A stretch of 64,000 bases of DNA from positions 1 to 64,000 of the forward strand of contig NZ_WHJG01000022.1 in NCBI RefSeq assembly GCF_011682175.1. Reading direction: 5' to 3'. This document shows, one piece after another, positions 53,813 through 64,000 of the stretch (positions are counted from its first letter, which is position 1; each line of letters begins with the position of its first letter). The position numbers and the translations under genes were made by a program. A model generated the notes under the pieces. That model searched no databases. It was not told the DNA's origin and saw nothing but the letters and a program-made list of their open reading frames with translations. The DNA comes from Massilia frigida (lineage in GTDB: Bacteria; Pseudomonadota; Gammaproteobacteria; Burkholderiales; Burkholderiaceae_D).

Positions 53813-55281
53813 CTAGGCCGCCAATTCCAGCGGCATCTTGCCCACCACCCGCTGCCGCCGGCCAGTCGACGTGGCCGCCAGCGTGAACCCGTCCGCCACA
53901 GCGGCCAGCCGCGCCGCCTGTTGTTCCAGGCTCCCGGCTGCCGCTGCCGCTTCTTCCACCAGCGCCGCATTCTGCTGCGTGACCTGGTCCATCTGCGCAA
54001 TCGCTTCGTTGACCTGGTCGATCCCCACGCGCTGCTCGTGACTAGCGGCGGTGATCTCGGACATGATGTCGGTCACGCGCGCCACGCTGTCGACCACGTC
54101 GCCAATGGTGGTGCCGGCTTCCCGTACCAGGCGGGTGCCGTTGCTGACCTGGGCCACCGAGTCGCCGATCAGCCCCTTGATTTCCTTCGCCGCGCCGGCC
54201 GAGCGCTGGGCCAGGGTGCGCACTTCGGCGGCGACAACCGCAAAACCGCGCCCCTGTTCTCCGGCGCGCGCCGCTTCCACGGCCGCATTGAGCGCGAGAA
54301 TATTGGTCTGGAACGCGATGCCGTCGATGACGCCGATGATGTCGACGATCTTGCGCGCCGACGCTTCGATCGAACCCATGGTGTCGACCACCTGGCTGAC
54401 GATCACGCCACCCTTGCGCGCCACCTGGGACGCGGCCAGCGCGAGCTGGTTGGCCTGGTGCGCATTGTCGGCGTTCTGGCGCACGGTGGAGGTCAGTTCT
54501 TCCATCGAGGCGGCGGTTTCTTCGAGCGAGCTGGCTTGCTGCTCGGTGCGGGCCGACAGGTCCAGGTTGCCGGCTGCGATTTCGGTCGAGCCGATGGCAA
54601 TCGCCTTGGTGCCGCTCTGGACTTGCGACACCACGCGCGTGAGCGCGTCGTTCATCGCCTGCAGGGCGCGCATCAAATCGCCGATTTCATCGCGCGCGGC
54701 GTGACCGAACTCGGTGCTCAGGTCGCCGCTGGCCACCGTGCCGGCCACCGCCACGGCGGCCTTGAGCGGGCCGGTGATGGAGCGCGTGATCAGCAAGGCG
54801 CACACGGCGCCGGTCAGCACGGCCAGGGTACCGAGCAGCAGGAGTAGGCCGACAGTGCGGCTGTTGGCTTGTTCGATGGCGATGGCGGTGTCGTCGATGC
54901 TCTTGCGCTGCATCGCCAGCATGGCCTGGATGCTGTTCTGGTAGGCGCTGGCGGCGGGCAGGAAGGTCGCGTTGAAGGCCAGGCCGGTGGCGGCGCTGTC
55001 GCCCGCCTTCTTGGCGGCCATGACGTTTTCCTTGGCCGCCTGGTAGGTCGCGCGCTGGGCCAGGATGGCCTGCATCGTCGCCTTTTCTTCGTCGCTGGTG
55101 AGGAGCGGCTCGATCTGCCTGATCAGCTCCGTGCTGCGTTTGACGCTGTCGGCAATGGTTACCGCGAACGTGGTCGAGAGCGTGTCGTCGGTGCTGCGGG
55201 CGATCAGGGCAGGATGGACAGGACCAGCACGATGGCGAAACCGATCGCAAGGCGGGATCCGATGCGGACGTTGGGGAACAT
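53813..55281 (-). pseudogene. Methyl-accepting chemotaxis protein with deleted/frameshifted N-terminus
   Basis: The C-terminal parts are intact: a second membrane helix ([20 protein letters not shown]), HAMP, and the signalling hairpin with [20 protein letters not shown] and methylation helices. The start at 55281 reads [20 protein letters not shown], a normal chemoreceptor TM1, but meets a TGA after LSILP. The downstream frame resumes at [15 protein letters not shown], so about 50 residues of the sensor domain seem lost together with the reading frame. A shortened protein from an alternative start (55348 in the downstream frame) would lack TM1. Either a pseudogene or an assembly artefact. 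Confidence 0.7.
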
Positions 55282-55724
55282 GGTGTTTTCCTGACAGTTG
55301 AGAAGTTAATAATTCTGGCGGGCAATTATCCTCTGCGTCAGGAAACACAGCCAGTTAACGTTTCTCGGAGTGCAATTTTTCTCTCTAATGTTGTTTGCGG
55401 CAACGAATTCCAGCTGAGCCGGGAACTTTTTCAAGAGAATGTGGCAATCTCGGCCACTTTGTTGTCATCTTCGAATGATTCCTCTACGCGGGATGTCGAC
55501 CGGGCCGCCCATGCTGGTGCTGGCGCCGTTGCCGCGATTGTCCGATCAGCGCAACTTTTTGCGCGAACGTACAGTGGCAACCGGCGCTTGCATGCAGGCA
55601 TCCCATCCGACTAGAATGAATGTCAGGGCGCTAACATGGCGCGCCGGGCAAGATGCTGCGCAATCGCAAGGAACTGCGGCCGCATGGGCATGCCGGAGCC
55701 TGATTTCCCTTGACCGGAGGGTCG
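55282..55724. other. Divergent intergenic region
   Basis: About 440 bases between the chemoreceptor start and the hybrid kinase. The part from 55340 to 55450 is AT-richer and may hold promoters for both directions. I see no convincing boxes, repeats or small gene; short open frames here look like chance. Confidence 0.4.
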
Positions 55725-58700
55725 ATGTTCAGCACGCAAACGCTTGCCAGCCGTCTTCTCTACACCATGCTGCCGTGGTATTTGCTGCTGTCGGTCAGCA
55801 TGACGTTGTTGCAGTTAGGAATACAGTATGTCGCGGTCAGCCGCGCCATCGCCGATGACCTGGCCTCGCTGGGCCGCACCGTGGAACCGGGCGCGGCGCA
55901 GGCGCTGTGGGAACTCGATACCGCCCGCCTGGCGGCCGTGGCGCGCGGTGTGCGCCAGAATGCCATCGTCACCGGCGTGCGCATCACCAACGCGGATGAC
56001 GACGAGCTGGTCGGCGACGGCGACCTTCCCGGCCTTCGCTCCAGTCCGACAGCCCAGGCATCGCGCCAGTACCAGCAGGATACGGTGGCCCTGCACTACA
56101 CGGAACGCGACAACAAGCAGCGCCTGATCGGCTACCTCGAACTGTATGCCAACGGAGATGTGTTGTGGGACCGCATCAAGTCCAGCTTCTTTGTGGTGCT
56201 GCTCAATTCCGTACTCGGCAGCACTTTCTTGTGGCTGATCGTTTCCTGGACCATCAGCTACCGCCTGTCGCACAGCGTGACCGAGGTGGCGCGTGGGGTG
56301 GCGCACTGGCGTAGCTTGCGCGGCGAGAGCACGGGCGGGGAACTGTCTTACCCCTACCATGACGAACTCGGCCAGCTAGTGGGCGCGCTCAACGATAGCC
56401 ATGCGCAGCTTTATGAATCGCTGCAACAACTGAAGGATATCAACCAGAACCTCGAAGCCAGCGTGGCCGAACGCACTTGCGAATTGCAGCAAGCCAAGGA
56501 TGCCGCCGAGGCAGCCAACCTGGCCAAGGGACAATTCCTGGCCAATATGAGCCATGAAATCCGCACCCCCATGAACGCGGTGCTGGGCATGCTGTACCTG
56601 GCCCTGAAAACCGAGCCGGCGCCGGCGCTCCAGAATTACCTGGGCAAGGCCCAGAGCGCCGCGTTGTCGCTGCTGGGCATCATTAACGATATCCTCGATT
56701 TCGCCAAGATCGAAGCGGGCAAGCTCGACATCGAAAACATCCCGTTCACCCTCGACGCCGTCCTGCAACAACTGACCGACGCGGTCGCGTACCAAGCCGA
56801 GCAAAAGGGGGTGGAATTCCTGATCCGCTACGACCCGGCCATGCCGGCCGAGCTGGTGGGCGACCCGATGCGCCTGGGCCAAATCCTGCTGAACCTGTGC
56901 GGCAACGCGATCAAGTTTACCGAGCAGGGCGAAGTCGAACTGAGCTTTCGTGCGGTGGCCGCCAGCGACAGCGATGTCACCATCGAGATGGCGGTGCGCG
57001 ACACTGGCATCGGCATGTCGCCGCACGTGCAGCAGACCTTGTTCGCCAAGTTCACCCAGGCCGACCAGAGCACCACGCGCCGTTTCGGCGGCACCGGACT
57101 GGGCCTGGCCATCAGCAAGGAGCTGGTCGAACTGATGGGCGGGCGCATCTGGATTGGGTACTCGGCGCCGGGCCAGGGCAGCACCTTGTGCTTCGAACTC
57201 ACCCTGGCGCGGCCCGCGCCCGATGCGCAGGCAGCGCAGGCGCTGGTCGATCCGGTCGGCCCCCTGCTCAAGGGAATCCGGGCGCTGGTGGTGGACGACA
57301 GCGAATCGGCGCGCGAGATCATGGCCGACATGCTGCGCTTCCTCCAGCTTGACGTGACCGTGGCCGCCAGCGGGGTGCGGGCGCTGGCCACGCTGGCCGC
57401 CTCGAACGACCAGCCGTTCGACCTGGTCATGATGGATTGGCGCATGCCCGGCATGAACGGCGACGAAGTGATCCGCAATATGCGCGCCGACAGCCGCATC
57501 GCCTTCGCGCCCAAGGTGGTCATGGTCACCGCCTATGGCCGCGAAGATGTGTTCCGGCTGGCCGAGCAAGCGGGCGTGGACGGTTTCCTGATCAAGCCCG
57601 TCTCGCCGTCGACCTTGCTCGATTCGGTGCTCTCGGTGCTGGGCCGCAAACGCATCCTGGACCATGACGGGCAGCGCCGCCCGGCCCTGCGCCTGCGCAC
57701 CTCGGGCTTGGCGGGCGCGCGCCTGTTGCTGGCCGAGGACAATGACATCAACCGCGAATTTGCAAGCGAACTATTGCGCAGCGAGGGCATCCTGGTGGAC
57801 GAGGCGGTCAATGGCCGGCAAGCCGTCGATATGGTGCGCAGCGGGAACTACGACGGCGTGCTGATGGATATCCAGATGCCGCTGATGGATGGTTTCGAGG
57901 CGGCGCGCCGGATCCGCGCCATGGCCGCCATGGATGATGGCGAACGCTTCGGCACGCTGCCCATCATCGCCATGACCGCCCTGGCGATGGCCCATGACGC
58001 CGAGCAGAGCCGCGCCGCCGGCATGAACGACCATGTGACCAAGCCGATCGCGCCCGAACGGTTGATGGCCACCCTGGCGCGCTGGATCCGGCTGGCGCCG
58101 CAAGACATCGCGCTGCCCGCACCGGCGCCGGCGCCGATCCGCTTCCCCGCGGATTTGCTGGCGCTCACCAGCCTGGACGTGCGTGAAGGCATCCGCCGCA
58201 TCGGCGGCAAGGCCGACGCCTACCGCAGGCAATTGCTGCGCTTCCGCGACCATTACGGTGACGCCGGCGCGCAACTGGCATCCATGCTGGCGCTGCCCGA
58301 CTACCAGGCCGCCGACGCGTACTGCCATCTCCTGCTTGGCGTGACCGGCAATCTGGGGGCGACCGCCTTGTTTGCCCGGCTGGGTGCGATCAATAGCAAG
58401 CTCAAGAAGGGCGAGCCTCCCGCCGCGGCCGACCTGGAATCGATGCAGGACTTGCTGGCCGCGCTGCTTGCCGAGCTTGGCGGCATGGCCGCCGCCAACG
58501 CGGAGGCGGACGCAAACGCAGCCGCCGGCGCGGCCTTGCCGGCCCCCACCCTGATTGCCTTGCTCGACCAGCTGGCAAACGCACTCGACTACGATCTGGG
58601 GCAGGCCGCCTCCTTGCTGGCGGAATTGCGCGCGAGCGCAGTCGGCACCAGCGCCGCCGCCGCCATTGCCGAGATCGCCGCCTGTGCCGACGCGTTTGCG

Positions 58701-58811
58701 CTCGAGCAAGCGGTGGCGCTGGCCCAGGCCTTGCGCCTGCGCCTGAGCCAGGCCAGCCACGACCATGCCGAGCCGTCGCCGCAGGCCGACAGCCCCCTCC
58801 GCCAGCAGTAA
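55725..58811 (+). CDS. Hybrid sensor histidine kinase (HisKA-HATPase-REC-REC-HPt)
   Basis: A 1028-residue inner-membrane kinase. TM1 (about 12-33), a periplasmic sensor of about 115 residues, TM2 (about 151-172), HAMP-like linker and coiled coil, HisKA with His277 ([20 protein letters not shown]), HATPase ([32 protein letters not shown]), receiver 1 with Asp571 (MMDWRMPG), receiver 2 with Asp715 ([11 protein letters not shown]), and an HPt-like end with His868 ([13 protein letters not shown]), where the usual Lys after HxL is Leu. GGAGG at 55716 supports ATG 55725. Only 14 bases separate it from the c-di-GMP gene. Confidence 0.94.
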   Translation: MFSTQTLASRLLYTMLPWYLLLSVSMTLLQLGIQYVAVSRAIADDLASLGRTVEPGAAQALWELDTARLAAVARGVRQNAIVTGVRITNADDDELVGDGDLPGLRSSPTAQASRQYQQDTVALHYTERDNKQRLIGYLELYANGDVLWDRIKSSFFVVLLNSVLGSTFLWLIVSWTISYRLSHSVTEVARGVAHWRSLRGESTGGELSYPYHDELGQLVGALNDSHAQLYESLQQLKDINQNLEASVAERTCELQQAKDAAEAANLAKGQFLANMSHEIRTPMNAVLGMLYLALKTEPAPALQNYLGKAQSAALSLLGIINDILDFAKIEAGKLDIENIPFTLDAVLQQLTDAVAYQAEQKGVEFLIRYDPAMPAELVGDPMRLGQILLNLCGNAIKFTEQGEVELSFRAVAASDSDVTIEMAVRDTGIGMSPHVQQTLFAKFTQADQSTTRRFGGTGLGLAISKELVELMGGRIWIGYSAPGQGSTLCFELTLARPAPDAQAAQALVDPVGPLLKGIRALVVDDSESAREIMADMLRFLQLDVTVAASGVRALATLAASNDQPFDLVMMDWRMPGMNGDEVIRNMRADSRIAFAPKVVMVTAYGREDVFRLAEQAGVDGFLIKPVSPSTLLDSVLSVLGRKRILDHDGQRRPALRLRTSGLAGARLLLAEDNDINREFASELLRSEGILVDEAVNGRQAVDMVRSGNYDGVLMDIQMPLMDGFEAARRIRAMAAMDDGERFGTLPIIAMTALAMAHDAEQSRAAGMNDHVTKPIAPERLMATLARWIRLAPQDIALPAPAPAPIRFPADLLALTSLDVREGIRRIGGKADAYRRQLLRFRDHYGDAGAQLASMLALPDYQAADAYCHLLLGVTGNLGATALFARLGAINSKLKKGEPPAAADLESMQDLLAALLAELGGMAAANAEADANAAAGAALPAPTLIALLDQLANALDYDLGQAASLLAELRASAVGTSAAAAIAEIAACADAFALEQAVALAQALRLRLSQASHDHAEPSPQADSPLRQQ

Positions 58812-58825
58812 CCCGGAACCCATCC

Positions 58826-61378
58826 ATGAGCCGATTCAACCGACCCCGCCCGCGTATCCTGATCGTCGACGACGTGCACGAAAACCTGCATCTCTTGATG
58901 AATATCCTGAGCGCGAACCACACGATGACGGCCGCCACGTCGGGCGACAAGGCGCTCGAACTGGCACGCCGCAGTCCGCAGCCGGAATTGATTCTGCTCG
59001 ACATCAAAATGCCGGGCATGGATGGCTATACCGTCCTGTCGCGCCTGAAATCGGACCCGGCCACCACCCATATTCCCGTGATCTTCGTCTCCTCCCTGGA
59101 CGACGCGGCCGACGTCGCCGGCGGCCTCGAACTGGGCGTGGCCGACTACATCACCAAGCCGGTCGATCCGGAATTGCTGCTGCTGCGCGTGAGCACCCAG
59201 CTGACCTTGCAGCGCTACCGCGAGGACGCGGCCCTGTTCGACGCCGACCATGGCGCCGAGCCGGCCAGCGCGCCGACCGTGCTGCTGGTCGACGACGTGC
59301 CCCAGAACCTGCACGGGCTGCTGGACGCATTGCGCGACGATTACCGCATCCTGATCGCCGCTTCGGGCGCGAAGGCGCTGGAGATGGTGCGCAGCGAGGC
59401 GCCGCCCGACTTGATCTTGCTCGACATCATGATGCCCGGCATGGGCGGCCATGAGGTGTGCCAGCACCTCAAGTCGCTGCCCGAGCATAGCCGCATCCCG
59501 ATCATTTTCGTCACCGTGGCCGACAGCCGGCAGGACAAGCTCAAGGGCTTCGAGCTGGGCGCGGCCGACTACATCACCAAGCCGTTCGACATCGAGGAAG
59601 TGCGCGCCCGGGTGCGCATGCACCTGGAGCTGGGCCGCCTGCGGCGCCAGCTCGAACGCCTGGTCGCCCAGCGCACCGCCATGCTCCAGAAAAGCGAAGA
59701 GAAATACCGCATCCTGGCGGACTACTCGCCCAACTGGGAATACTGGCTGGGTCCGGACGGCAGCTACCAGTACGTCTCGCCCGCGTGCAGCACGGTGTCG
59801 GGCTATGCGCCGGCCGACTTTTTCACCGACCCGGGCTTGATGGAAAAGATCATCGACCCGGCCGATCTGGCGGCCTGGGCCGAGTTCGGGCCGGCCAGCG
59901 GCCTCGACGAGCTGGGGCCGTTCGCCTGCCGCATCCGCGCCCGCGACGGCAGCGAACGCTGGGTCGAGCATGTGGCCAAACGGGTATTCGACGCCGAGGG
60001 CAAGCCACGCGGCTGGCGCGGGTCGTATGCGAATATCACGCAAAGGCGGCAGGCCGAACAACAGCTCGATTTCGTCACCCGCCGCGATCCCCTGACCGGC
60101 TTGTCCAACCGCGCCCTGTTCGGCGAATTGCTGGTGCACGCCGTGACGCAGGCCGGGCACGCGCAATCCGAGTTTGCGCTGCTATTCGTCAACCTCGACA
60201 ACTTCATGACCATCAATGAAAGTCTGGGACACAGTGCCGGCGACCGCTTGCTCACCGAGGTGGCGATGCGCCTGCGCGCGCTGTTGCCCGGGGTGGATGC
60301 GATCGCGCGCGTGGGCGGCGACGAGTTCAATATCGTGCTCGAGCGCGATACGAACGCGCCCGGCGTCGACCTGGTCGCACAGCGCATCATCGACGCCCTG
60401 TCCCTGCCATACCAGCTGGACGGCACCAGCGCCTACGTCGGCGCCTGCGTCGGCATCGCCCTGTATCCGGCCGACGGTGCCGATGTGGGTAGCTTGCAAA
60501 GCAATGCCGCCGCGGCCCTGCACCAGGCCAAGGCCAAGGGCCCGGGCAGCTTGCGCTTTTTCTCGCCGGAAATGAGTAGCCGCGCCAGGGAAAGGCTGGC
60601 ACTGGAAGCGGACTTGCGCGGCGCGCTCGAACGGCGCGAGTTTTCGCTGCATTACCAGCCCCAGCTGGACTTGCGCAGCGGCGAACTGGTCGGCCTGGAA
60701 GCGCTGATCCGCTGGACCCATCCGGTACGCGGGGAGGTGGCGCCGGTCTCGTTTATCCCGCTGGCCGAGGAATGCGGCCTGATCGTCGAACTGGGCGACT
60801 GGGTCTTGAAAACGGCTTGCCAGCAGATCCGGCGCTGGAGCGACGCCGGGCTGGCGCCGCGCCACACGGCGGTGAATATCTCGGCGGTGCAGCTCAGCCG
60901 CGGGCGCTTGCTGGAGTCGGTCAAGTGCGCGCTCGACGAGGCCGGCATCGCCCCGCAACAGCTGGAACTCGAAATCACCGAAAGCTTCGTGATGCTCGAA
61001 CGCGAGCTCGCGTTCCAGTCGCTGGCCGACTTGCGCGCGCTCGGGGTGCGCCTGTCGATTGACGATTTCGGCACCGGCTACTCGTCGCTTGCCTATCTGC
61101 AGCAACTCAAGGTCCACAAGCTCAAGATCGACATGTCCTTCGTGCGCGACATGATGAACAATAGCGGCAACGCGGCCATTGTGCGGGCCGTGATCGCGCT
61201 CGGGCAAAGCCTGGGGCTGGAAGTGATCGCCGAGGGCGTGGAAGAGGCCGGACAGGCGCGCTACCTGCGCGACCTGGGCTGCGACGTGATGCAGGGCTAT
61301 CTGTTCAGCCGGCCCTTGATGGGCGACGCCACCAGCGCCTTCCTCGCCGATTTCAGTACCCGCCACGTCACTTTTTAG
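58826..61378 (+). CDS. REC-REC-PAS-GGDEF-EAL c-di-GMP signalling protein
   Basis: An 850-residue cytoplasmic protein. Receiver 1 with Asp59 ([12 protein letters not shown]), receiver 2 with Asp200 ([12 protein letters not shown]), coiled coil, PAS (about 290-405), GGDEF domain with intact GGDEF at 497-501, and EAL domain with EAL at 625-627, [15 protein letters not shown] and VIAEGVE all present. Both cyclase and phosphodiesterase chemistry look possible. Cotranscribed with the hybrid kinase, whose HPt or receivers could pass phosphate to these receivers. The end overlaps the convergent gene by 11 bases. Confidence 0.94.
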   Translation: MSRFNRPRPRILIVDDVHENLHLLMNILSANHTMTAATSGDKALELARRSPQPELILLDIKMPGMDGYTVLSRLKSDPATTHIPVIFVSSLDDAADVAGGLELGVADYITKPVDPELLLLRVSTQLTLQRYREDAALFDADHGAEPASAPTVLLVDDVPQNLHGLLDALRDDYRILIAASGAKALEMVRSEAPPDLILLDIMMPGMGGHEVCQHLKSLPEHSRIPIIFVTVADSRQDKLKGFELGAADYITKPFDIEEVRARVRMHLELGRLRRQLERLVAQRTAMLQKSEEKYRILADYSPNWEYWLGPDGSYQYVSPACSTVSGYAPADFFTDPGLMEKIIDPADLAAWAEFGPASGLDELGPFACRIRARDGSERWVEHVAKRVFDAEGKPRGWRGSYANITQRRQAEQQLDFVTRRDPLTGLSNRALFGELLVHAVTQAGHAQSEFALLFVNLDNFMTINESLGHSAGDRLLTEVAMRLRALLPGVDAIARVGGDEFNIVLERDTNAPGVDLVAQRIIDALSLPYQLDGTSAYVGACVGIALYPADGADVGSLQSNAAAALHQAKAKGPGSLRFFSPEMSSRARERLALEADLRGALERREFSLHYQPQLDLRSGELVGLEALIRWTHPVRGEVAPVSFIPLAEECGLIVELGDWVLKTACQQIRRWSDAGLAPRHTAVNISAVQLSRGRLLESVKCALDEAGIAPQQLELEITESFVMLERELAFQSLADLRALGVRLSIDDFGTGYSSLAYLQQLKVHKLKIDMSFVRDMMNNSGNAAIVRAVIALGQSLGLEVIAEGVEEAGQARYLRDLGCDVMQGYLFSRPLMGDATSAFLADFSTRHVTF

Positions 61379-62147
61379 GCGAGCGCTTGGGCTGAATGCT
61401 GAGTTTGGCCTTGAGTCTTTTCACATCGCCCGATGCGATCAAGAGGTCGACGATGGCGTTCATTTCCTCCACGGAAATGGGGCCATCTTTCCTGACCAGG
61501 TTGGACAGCTCGACCTGCGAGTCGTAGCGCCCGGCCACGATCACTTGCTGGCGCACCTTGGGGTCGTTCAGGTACTTCGCCATGATGACTTCGGGCACGA
61601 TGCCGATATCGGCATGGTCGGCCAGCACGAAGCGGATCACGCTTTCATTGGAGTCGACCAGATACGCCTTGAAATTTTTCTTGATATAGGTTTCGTCGGG
61701 GTTGTTGTTGAATAGCTGGTAATGATAGCCGCGCACCCCGGCTACCGTGGGCACGGTCAGATCGTCGAACACCTTGTGCCCGCCGAAGCGGTTGGCGCGG
61801 CGCGCGAAATAGATATCGCCGCTGGTGAAGATGGTCTTGGTCGGCAGCAAGCCGAGTTCCGGCCTGGTCCACGCGGTGGTGCGCAAGGGATACACGTCGG
61901 CTTCCTTGTCGATGAAGACGCGGTCGAGGCGCAGGCGCGGGTAAATGATCAGTTCGAAATGAAACTTGTCCTGCACGTCGTTCATCCGGTTGACGAAATC
62001 GGCCAGCTCGCCCTTGGGCACCTTGCGACTGTCCAGGTACATGAGCTGGGCCCATGAATCGGTGGCGACGATGACCTTGATGCGGGCCTGCGCGCCAGCG
62101 GCGGCGAGCGCCAGGCACGAGGCCAGCAAGGCGGACTTCAGCAGCAT
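61368..62147 (-). CDS. Periplasmic substrate-binding protein (SBP family 3-like)
   Basis: A 259-residue exported protein. Signal peptide [21 protein letters not shown], then a two-lobed binding-protein fold ([52 protein letters not shown]). No permease or ATPase gene is nearby, so it may serve as a sensor partner of the neighbouring signalling genes rather than in transport (inference). ATG 62147 lacks a ribosome-binding site; an in-frame GTG at 62162 has GGAG upstream and may be the real start. Confidence 0.8.
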   Translation of the reverse strand: MLLKSALLASCLALAAAGAQARIKVIVATDSWAQLMYLDSRKVPKGELADFVNRMNDVQDKFHFELIIYPRLRLDRVFIDKEADVYPLRTTAWTRPELGLLPTKTIFTSGDIYFARRANRFGGHKVFDDLTVPTVAGVRGYHYQLFNNNPDETYIKKNFKAYLVDSNESVIRFVLADHADIGIVPEVIMAKYLNDPKVRQQVIVAGRYDSQVELSNLVRKDGPISVEEMNAIVDLLIASGDVKRLKAKLSIQPKRSPKK

Positions 62148-62272
62148 TCGATAGTGGCTCACCGTGCACTCGCTCCAGGAGAAGATCTTGGTACAGGATA
62201 CCGCGAAACAAGATTTCCATCCAATACAGCGCGCGCCGATTGCCACGGCGCTGTGTGTTTTGCCGCTCGCCT

Positions 62273-63235
62273 TTAGCGGGCCTGGATCATCCCCTGGATG
62301 ACGCTGGCCATGCCTTCGACCACCTTGCCCATGCTGGCGTAGTCGAGTTTGTCGGGGGTGTCGCTGCCACGGTGATAGTGCGGATAGCGCATGGTCGCGG
62401 TATCGGTAATCATGACCGCGTCGTAGCCCTCCTTGTTGTAGGAAGTGTGATCGGACCAGGTGACGCCCTTGACGAACGATGGCGCGGCCAGCGACTCGGC
62501 TGGGAAGGTGGAGGCCTTGCGGAACGCCGCCACGGTTTTGCGTACCAGCCCGGTCGAGCCGAGCGTGCCGACAAAGGCGATGAAATTGCCCTGGTCCGGG
62601 TAAAAGGCGGACACGCCGGGTGGATAGCGCTGGCTGTTCTTGTCGCTGGAGTAGTAGCCGATGGTTTCCAGGACCAGTGCCGCCTCGACACGCTCGCCGC
62701 GCGCCTTGAGCGCCCTGGCGTGATGGCGGCTGCCCATGCCTTCGCCGCCGAAATACGGCGGTTCCTCGTTGACAAACAGGACAAACCTGAGTTCGTTACC
62801 GGGGGCGGGGATCACGCGCTTGAACATGCGCGCCAGTTCGAGCACGGCGGCGGTGCCGCTGCCGTTGTCGTTGGCGCCCGGCGTGCCCGGCGCGGAATCG
62901 TAATGCGCGCCGACGATATAGACGCGCTCCGGCCGCTTGCCCTTGGCAATATTGGCGATCGACACTTCCAGGTTGCGCACGCGCTGGCCGTCATAGGCAT
63001 ATTCGTCGCGCCGCACCGCGTAGCCCTGGGCGGCGAGGGTGGCTTCGAGGTACAGGGCGGCTTTTTCGAGCGCGGCCGGGGTGCTAGTGTTGTGTTCGCT
63101 TGAAGCGATGTGGCGCACATGGGCGGCCAGGCGGGCGGGCAGGTCGGCTTGCGGCGCGGCAGCGGCGGGAGCGGTCAGCGCGGCGGCCAGCACGGCCATG
63201 GTGGTGTTGAACAGCGTGCTCATTCGAATGCGCAT
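62273..63235 (-). CDS. Exported M28-family zinc metallopeptidase
   Basis: A 320-residue aminopeptidase-type protein. Signal peptide MRIRMSTLFNTTMAVLAAAL..; zinc ligands and catalytic residues in VYIVGAHYDSAPGTPGANDN (His, Asp and bridging Asp), FVNEEPPYF (Glu-Glu), LETIGYYS, and the final His in MRYPHYHRGSDTPD. Probably periplasmic or secreted. The 62148-62272 gap to the binding-protein gene shows nothing notable. Confidence 0.9.
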   Translation of the reverse strand: MRIRMSTLFNTTMAVLAAALTAPAAAAPQADLPARLAAHVRHIASSEHNTSTPAALEKAALYLEATLAAQGYAVRRDEYAYDGQRVRNLEVSIANIAKGKRPERVYIVGAHYDSAPGTPGANDNGSGTAAVLELARMFKRVIPAPGNELRFVLFVNEEPPYFGGEGMGSRHHARALKARGERVEAALVLETIGYYSSDKNSQRYPPGVSAFYPDQGNFIAFVGTLGSTGLVRKTVAAFRKASTFPAESLAAPSFVKGVTWSDHTSYNKEGYDAVMITDTATMRYPHYHRGSDTPDKLDYASMGKVVEGMASVIQGMIQAR

Positions 63236-63318
63236 TGTGGCCCCGGGATCGGTAGACAGGATGAATGGCCGTGAAGTTCCCGGCCAGGCGGAGTGACGAC
63301 AAGCGCGATTGTACAGCC

Positions 63319-63349
63319 GGGGCCGGGTCTGGATGCCAGACCCGGCCCC
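63319..63349 (-). terminator. 14-bp perfect hairpin downstream of the efflux gene
   Basis: GGGGCCGGGTCTGG (63319-63332) and CCAGACCCGGCCCC (63336-63349) are exact inverse complements with a 3-base loop, 15 bases past the stop of the efflux gene and before the M28 gene on the same strand. No T-run follows, so termination strength is uncertain. Confidence 0.6.
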
Positions 63350-63364
63350 GTCGGGGAGAGGGAT

Positions 63365-64000
63365 TTATTGCGCAGCGGTCCAGCCGCCGCCGAGCACGCG
63401 GTACAAGGTGACCTGGTTTTGCAGCCGCTGCAAATTGGCTTGCACCGCCGCCTGTTCGGCGGAAAACAGCGAACGCTGGGCGTCGAGCAAATCGAGGTAG
63501 CTGGAGGCGCCGCTGCGGTAGCGCAAGTCCGACAGCTTGAAGCGCTCGGCCTCGGCCTGGGCCACCGAACGCTGGGCGCGCAGCTGCTCGCCGAACGCGG
63601 CCTGGCCCGCCAGCGCGTCCGATACTTCGCGGAATGCCGTCTGCACCGATTTTTCGTACTGCGCCACGGCGATGTCGCGCCCCGCCTTGGCGCTGCCCAG
63701 GTTGGCGTTGTTGCGGCCGTAGTCGAAGATCGGCAGCACCATCTGCGGCGCAAAGCTCCAGCCGTAGGAAGCGCTCTTGAACAAGCCGCTCAGCTCCTTG
63801 CTGGCGCTGCCGGCGCTGCCCGTGAGCGTGATGCGCGGGAAGAAAGCCGCGCGCGCCGCGCCGATGTTGGCATTGGCGGCGATCAGCTGCTGCTCGGCGG
63901 CGCGGATGTCCGGGCGCACCGTCAGCAAGTCCGACGGCAAGCCGGCCGGCAATTCGCTCAGCGACATCGCCGCCAGCGTGGTGCTGGTATCCGGCCCGGC
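63365..64000 (-). CDS. RND efflux outer-membrane factor (OprM/NodT family), 5' end outside window
   Basis: The last about 211 residues of an outer-membrane channel protein; the frame is open to the window edge. LLTVRPDIRAAEQQLIAANA, GAARAAFFPRITLTGSAG, PIFDYGRNNANL, and LRYRSGASSYLDLLDAQRSL are typical of the second half of TolC-like NodT lipoprotein channels. It ends VLGGGWTAAQ, the usual family terminus. The partner RND pump and fusion protein would lie to the right, upstream in the operon. Confidence 0.9.
   Translation of the reverse strand, partial: AGPDTSTTLAAMSLSELPAGLPSDLLTVRPDIRAAEQQLIAANANIGAARAAFFPRITLTGSAGSASKELSGLFKSASYGWSFAPQMVLPIFDYGRNNANLGSAKAGRDIAVAQYEKSVQTAFREVSDALAGQAAFGEQLRAQRSVAQAEAERFKLSDLRYRSGASSYLDLLDAQRSLFSAEQAAVQANLQRLQNQVTLYRVLGGGWTAAQ

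Noticed and set aside
1-64000. tRNA, rRNA, CRISPR arrays, insertion sequences, prophage, restriction or other defence genes
   Set aside because: None found on reading both strands; repeats present are short intergenic elements or gene duplications.

Overview
The window is GC-rich, densely packed bacterial chromosome. The housekeeping order yicC / gmk-rpoZ-spoT / Ser-Thr kinase-PP2C phosphatase-rph / rdgB-hemW, together with PEP-CTERM exported proteins, large RTX proteins and GTCAGACCCC-type intergenic repeats, points to a betaproteobacterium of the Oxalobacteraceae (Massilia/Duganella/Telluria-like). This placement is inferred from gene content, not from a marker-gene comparison. I found no rRNA, tRNA, CRISPR array, intact insertion sequence or prophage.

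Layout. 1-32 is the start of a flagellin gene that runs off the left edge. 417-2661 holds two paralogous membrane-anchored hypothetical proteins, the second split by a frameshift, followed by short repeats. 2879-11699 is one tightly overlapping minus-strand operon: a TPR (O-GlcNAc-transferase-like) glycosyltransferase, CDP-glucose synthesis (rfbF, rfbG), a sugar C-methyltransferase, a 3,5-epimerase, a PLP sugar aminotransferase and two acyltransferases. It reads as a pathway for a CDP-linked, probably C-methylated and N-acylated amino-deoxysugar, plausibly used to glycosylate the nearby flagellin. A GGDEF protein and a NarL-type two-component system follow.

15250-25260 carries two giant RTX/Ig-like proteins produced by a tandem duplication that also copied the 5' end of the neighbouring histidine kinase gene. 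25302-29510 holds an exported phosphodiester-glycosidase-like protein and four PEP-CTERM proteins, again a tandem duplication (two genes per unit, with a 3' fragment of the glycosidase gene). 29627-35947 holds a second two-component system, a lipoprotein lipase/hydrolase, a small membrane protein, greB and a DUF3422 protein.

35934-40306 is a four-gene operon of exported proteins, also made of two repeated gene pairs. The proteins are built from six copies of a module ending in an Asp-box (S-x-D-x-G-x-T-W). I do not recognise the module, and it is the best candidate here for an undescribed family. 40515-42251 is a decaying TonB receptor next to a heme oxygenase with a damaged or non-canonical start.

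42341-53636 is the conserved housekeeping block, with a DUF3616 protein and a CorA/ZntB-like transporter inserted between rph and rdgB. 53813-61378 is signalling: a chemoreceptor with a deleted N-terminus, a hybrid histidine kinase and a REC-REC-PAS-GGDEF-EAL protein. 61368-64000 holds a solute-binding protein, an M28 peptidase and the end of an outer-membrane efflux protein that continues past the right edge.

Recurring themes are two-copy tandem duplications of exported or surface-protein genes, cell-surface modification, and c-di-GMP/phosphorelay signalling.
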